64,000 bases of DNA from DASCOT01 sp036012155 (lineage in GTDB: Bacteria > Acidobacteriota > UBA890 > WLXD01), in NCBI GenBank assembly GCA_036012155.1, contig DASCOT010000113.1:1-64000 (forward strand), read 5' to 3'. Positions 61,585-64,000 of this stretch are shown one piece after another. A program made the translations under genes and the position numbers. How positions within the stretch are numbered: position 1 is the stretch's first letter; every line of letters begins with the position of its first letter. The notes beneath the pieces were generated by a model, which saw nothing but the letters and a program-made list of their open reading frames with translations, made no database searches and had not been told where the DNA came from.

Positions 61585-62703
61585 ATGCACGTCTGTATCG
61601 ACTATCGCCCGGCGCTTCATGAGAGTACGGGCGTTGGCACCTACGTTCGCGGCCTTCTGGCCGCGCTCGTCAGTGCCTTCCCCGACGATCGCCATACGGC
61701 GTTCTCTGCCTCTTGGAAGCATCGCCTCGTTGGCGCCCCCGACGCTCCGGGGGCGCATCTTCGCGACGTGCGCGTGCCGGTGCGGCTCCTCGACTGGCTG
61801 TGGCATCGCCGCCGATGGCCTCCGGTCGAACACTGGGTTGGCGATCTCGACATCGCCCATTCGCCCTCACCAATGCTTGTTCCAACGCGCCGAGCTCGCC
61901 GCCTGGTCACCGTGCACGATTGCTACTTTGCTCGACGGCCCGACGACGTAAGCGGTGCGGTGCGTCGCGACTATGTGCCTCTAGTCGCCGACTCCCTACG
62001 CCGCGCCGACGCCGTGATCGCTGTTTCCGAGACCACCAAGCAAGAATTGCAGGAGCTATTCGACGTGGCTCCCGAGAGGATCCACGTCACCTACAACGGC
62101 GTTGACGCCGCATTCGGACCGGGCCAAGCGACCAGCAAGCAGGCAGCTCGCGCGGCGCTCGGAGTCGAACGACCCTATCTGCTATTTGTCGGTCGCCGAG
62201 ATCCGCGTAAGGACCTGGGCACCCTGCTGACCGGATTCGGCGAGCTCGCCGCCCACCACCCAGACTTGGATCTGCTGCTCGTGGGCCCGGACGGATACCG
62301 CTGGGAGAATGTGTGGGGATCGGCGGCGCCTCACACACGGCAGCGTAGTCGCTGTATGCCGCACCAGCCGACCGTCCATCTCGCCGCGTTGTACGAGGGC
62401 GCAGAGGCCCTGGTGCTCAGCTCCCGCTGGGAAGGGTTCGGCCTCACCGCAGTCGAGGCCATGGCCTCAGGCACGCCGGTCGTTGCATCGCGCGCCGGAG
62501 CCTTGCCTGAAGTTCTTGGTGACGCGGCCTCCTGGTTCGAAGTCGGCGATGCTGCCGGCTTGGCACAGGCCTGCGACCGGGCAATCTCCGACTCGAGCTA
62601 TCGTGAGGATCTGGTCAAGGCTGGTATCCGCTGCGCGGCCCGCTACACCTGGCACAATGCCGCCGTACGCACCCGTGCGGTCTACGACCGACTGCTCAAA
62701 TGA
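61585..62703 (+). CDS. Glycosyltransferase family 4 (GT-B fold)
   Basis: The 372-residue GT-B enzyme has the N-terminal glycine-rich acceptor loop HESTGVGTYVRGLL and AVSETTKQELQELFDVAPER, and the C-terminal donor site YLLFVGRRDPRKDLGTLLTG and SSRWEGFGLTAVEAMASGTP with the EGFGLTAVE (EX7E) motif. It probably adds a sugar to a cell-surface polysaccharide, O-antigen or LPS core; donor and acceptor are unknown. It overlaps the next gene as ATGA. Confidence 0.9.
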   Translation: MHVCIDYRPALHESTGVGTYVRGLLAALVSAFPDDRHTAFSASWKHRLVGAPDAPGAHLRDVRVPVRLLDWLWHRRRWPPVEHWVGDLDIAHSPSPMLVPTRRARRLVTVHDCYFARRPDDVSGAVRRDYVPLVADSLRRADAVIAVSETTKQELQELFDVAPERIHVTYNGVDAAFGPGQATSKQAARAALGVERPYLLFVGRRDPRKDLGTLLTGFGELAAHHPDLDLLLVGPDGYRWENVWGSAAPHTRQRSRCMPHQPTVHLAALYEGAEALVLSSRWEGFGLTAVEAMASGTPVVASRAGALPEVLGDAASWFEVGDAAGLAQACDRAISDSSYREDLVKAGIRCAARYTWHNAAVRTRAVYDRLLK

Positions 62704-63779
62704 GGGTCGCCGTCGACGCGCGCGAGCTGACCGGCAGACGTACCGGTGTCGGTCGTGTGATTCAAGGATTGCTAGAGGCATGGCCGCCGGGCGATGAGCT
62801 CTGCCTCATTACCCGCACACCCCTGCCCTCCACGTTGCTGCAGCCCAACTGGCGCACGGCCGTTGATTCCGCCTACGCGTCGCTACCCGGCGCGTTGTGG
62901 GAACACGTACGCTTGCCGCGAATGGTACGCGCCAGTCGCGCCGACGCGCTGCTTGCCCCCAACTACAGCATGCCGCTGCGCGCGCCTTGCCCCACTGCCG
63001 TATGCATGCACGATTGTGCACCCTTCGCGCTGCCACACGGGTTCCGCACACGCGAGCGCTGGCGGCGACAGGCCGCGGCGCGATTTGCGGCGCGGCGCGC
63101 CGCGTTCTTGTTCATGGGATCACGCTTCGCCGCTGATGAGGCACAAAGAACCCTCGCCGTGGCCGAAGAGCGTCTGCTGGTGATCCCCTGGGGTCTCACG
63201 CGAGGCTTCGGTGCGATATCGAGCGAGCGCATCGACGATGTTCAGGCGCGTTATGGAATCCGCGGCCGCAGCGTGCTGTTCGTCGGCTCGGGTCTGCAGC
63301 GACGGGGCCTTCGAGAACTCGGCACATGGATGGCGGAGATCGGCGCCACTCGCCCGGATGTCGAGCTGTTGGTGGCGGGTACCAAGCACCAGCCGGGCGG
63401 CGATACCGCACCGATCCGACACCTCGGATACGTCCCTGAGGACGACTTGGCGCCACTCTATGCCGCTGCCACGGTAGTGGCGTACCCGTCGTCGTATGAG
63501 GGCTTCGGCCTTTCCGTACTCGAGGCGCTTGCCTGCGGCACACCGGCGGTGGCGTCGGCCACGTCGGCGCTGGCGGAGGTCTACGCGGGCCGAGCACGTC
63601 TGGTGCCGCATGGCGATGGCGACGCCTGGAAGACGGCCCTCACCGCCCTGCTCGACGACGCCACGGAGCGTCAGCGCACCATCGAGACCGGAACCGCATG
63701 GGCTCGAGCCCAGCGCTGGGAGCCTAGCGCTACCCAACTGCGGGCGAGACTCGCGACTGCCGTCGGCGACTCGCAATGA
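62700..63779 (+). CDS. Glycosyltransferase family 4 (second copy type)
   Basis: The 359-residue GT-B protein has VDARELTGRRTGVGRVIQGL at the N-terminus, SVLFVGSGLQRRGLRELGTW in the linker and the donor motif YPSSYEGFGLSVLEALACGT. It resembles the preceding gene in layout but is clearly diverged, so a recent duplication is unlikely. ATGA overlaps on both sides tie the three glycosyltransferases into one translational unit. The sugar is unknown. Confidence 0.88.
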   Translation: MRVAVDARELTGRRTGVGRVIQGLLEAWPPGDELCLITRTPLPSTLLQPNWRTAVDSAYASLPGALWEHVRLPRMVRASRADALLAPNYSMPLRAPCPTAVCMHDCAPFALPHGFRTRERWRRQAAARFAARRAAFLFMGSRFAADEAQRTLAVAEERLLVIPWGLTRGFGAISSERIDDVQARYGIRGRSVLFVGSGLQRRGLRELGTWMAEIGATRPDVELLVAGTKHQPGGDTAPIRHLGYVPEDDLAPLYAAATVVAYPSSYEGFGLSVLEALACGTPAVASATSALAEVYAGRARLVPHGDGDAWKTALTALLDDATERQRTIETGTAWARAQRWEPSATQLRARLATAVGDSQ

Positions 63780-64000
63780 GCGACGCACGAGTTGATGTCG
63801 TTGTCGTGAGCTTCAACCGTCGCGAACTGCTGGCGAGGTGTTGCGAAAGCGTCGCCGCGCTCGGCGAGCAGGTCCACCTCATTGTGGTCGACAATGCCTC
63901 GGAGGATGGTAGTGCCGACATGGTGCAGCAGCGATTTCCAGAGGCCTCGCTGATTCGCAGCCAGCGAAACCTTGGCTTCGGCGGGGCCGCCAATCGAGGC
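63776..64000 (+). CDS. Glycosyltransferase family 2 (GT-A fold), cut by window end
   Basis: The 75 visible codons start at an ATG overlapping the previous stop (ATGA). VDVVVVSFNRRELLARCCES and LIVVDNASEDGSADMVQQRF carry the N-terminal GT2 nucleotide-binding strand and the first conserved Asp. RSQRNLGFGGAANRG is typical of rhamnosyltransferase-like GT2 enzymes. The rest lies outside the window. Confidence 0.88.
   Translation, partial: MSDARVDVVVVSFNRRELLARCCESVAALGEQVHLIVVDNASEDGSADMVQQRFPEASLIRSQRNLGFGGAANRG

Overview
The window is chromosomal DNA of high G+C content from a Gram-negative bacterium. It carries lpxB, an MsbA-type exporter, a DUF374 acyltransferase, a Tat translocase and many secretory signal peptides. 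The gene orders rimP-nusA-infB-DUF503-rbfA-nrnA-truB-rpsO-pnp and lpxB-msbA-DUF374 suit a deltaproteobacterial-type lineage (Myxococcota, Desulfobacterota or Binatota). That placement is inference from gene order only. I see no rRNA, tRNA, CRISPR array, insertion sequence, integrase or prophage gene. Coding density is very high. No gene-free stretch exceeds 300 bases. The longest are about 279 bases (priA-guaA, which holds small open frames), 245 (truB-rpsO, with the best promoter of the window), 239 (rimP-thrC, with an attenuator-like leader and paired palindromes) and 192 (lpxB-glycosyltransferase).

Region 1 (1-34736, all minus strand) is an unbroken run of 37 co-directional genes. Read in the direction of transcription these are: rimP, nusA, infB, DUF503, rbfA, nrnA, truB, rpsO, pnp, rplM, rpsI, rpsB, tsf, pyrH, frr, a MurU-like nucleotidyltransferase, an AmgK-like sugar kinase, asnS, pgpA, pncC, plsY, gpsA, a broken TPR gene, ftsY, ribD, ribE, ribBA, ffh, rpsP, khpA, rimM, trmD, rplS, rnhB, argS, an S55 (SpoIVB-type) peptidase and a secreted beta-propeller protein cut by the window edge. 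Translation and RNA metabolism dominate, with phospholipid, riboflavin, cell-wall-recycling and SRP genes inserted.

Region 2 (34976-37331, plus) carries threonine synthase and tatA-tatC. Region 3 (37358-52347, minus) carries yicC, gmk, rpoZ, coaBC, a family-4 uracil-DNA glycosylase, priA, small frames, guaA, dnaE, an unknown gene, accA and recJ. Region 4 (52411-57630) is accessory: a cytochrome c/PQQ dehydrogenase gene broken by an amber codon, then an M20 amidohydrolase divergent from an SDR plus ureohydrolase pair. Region 5 (57641-61392, minus) is lpxB-msbA-DUF374, for lipid A synthesis and export. It is divergent from region 6 (61585-64000, plus), three overlapping glycosyltransferase genes, the last cut by the window end.

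Translational coupling by 1-4 base overlaps (ATGA, GTGA, TGATG) is common, and GTG or TTG starts with good Shine-Dalgarno sequences are frequent. The points most worth checking are the terminator directly in front of the rimP ribosome-binding site, two genes that continue in frame across a single stop codon, long acidic tails on ribosomal proteins S16 and S2, a recurrent extended -10 promoter motif, and the S55 peptidase/propeller pair. I found no clear defence or other wholly novel system.
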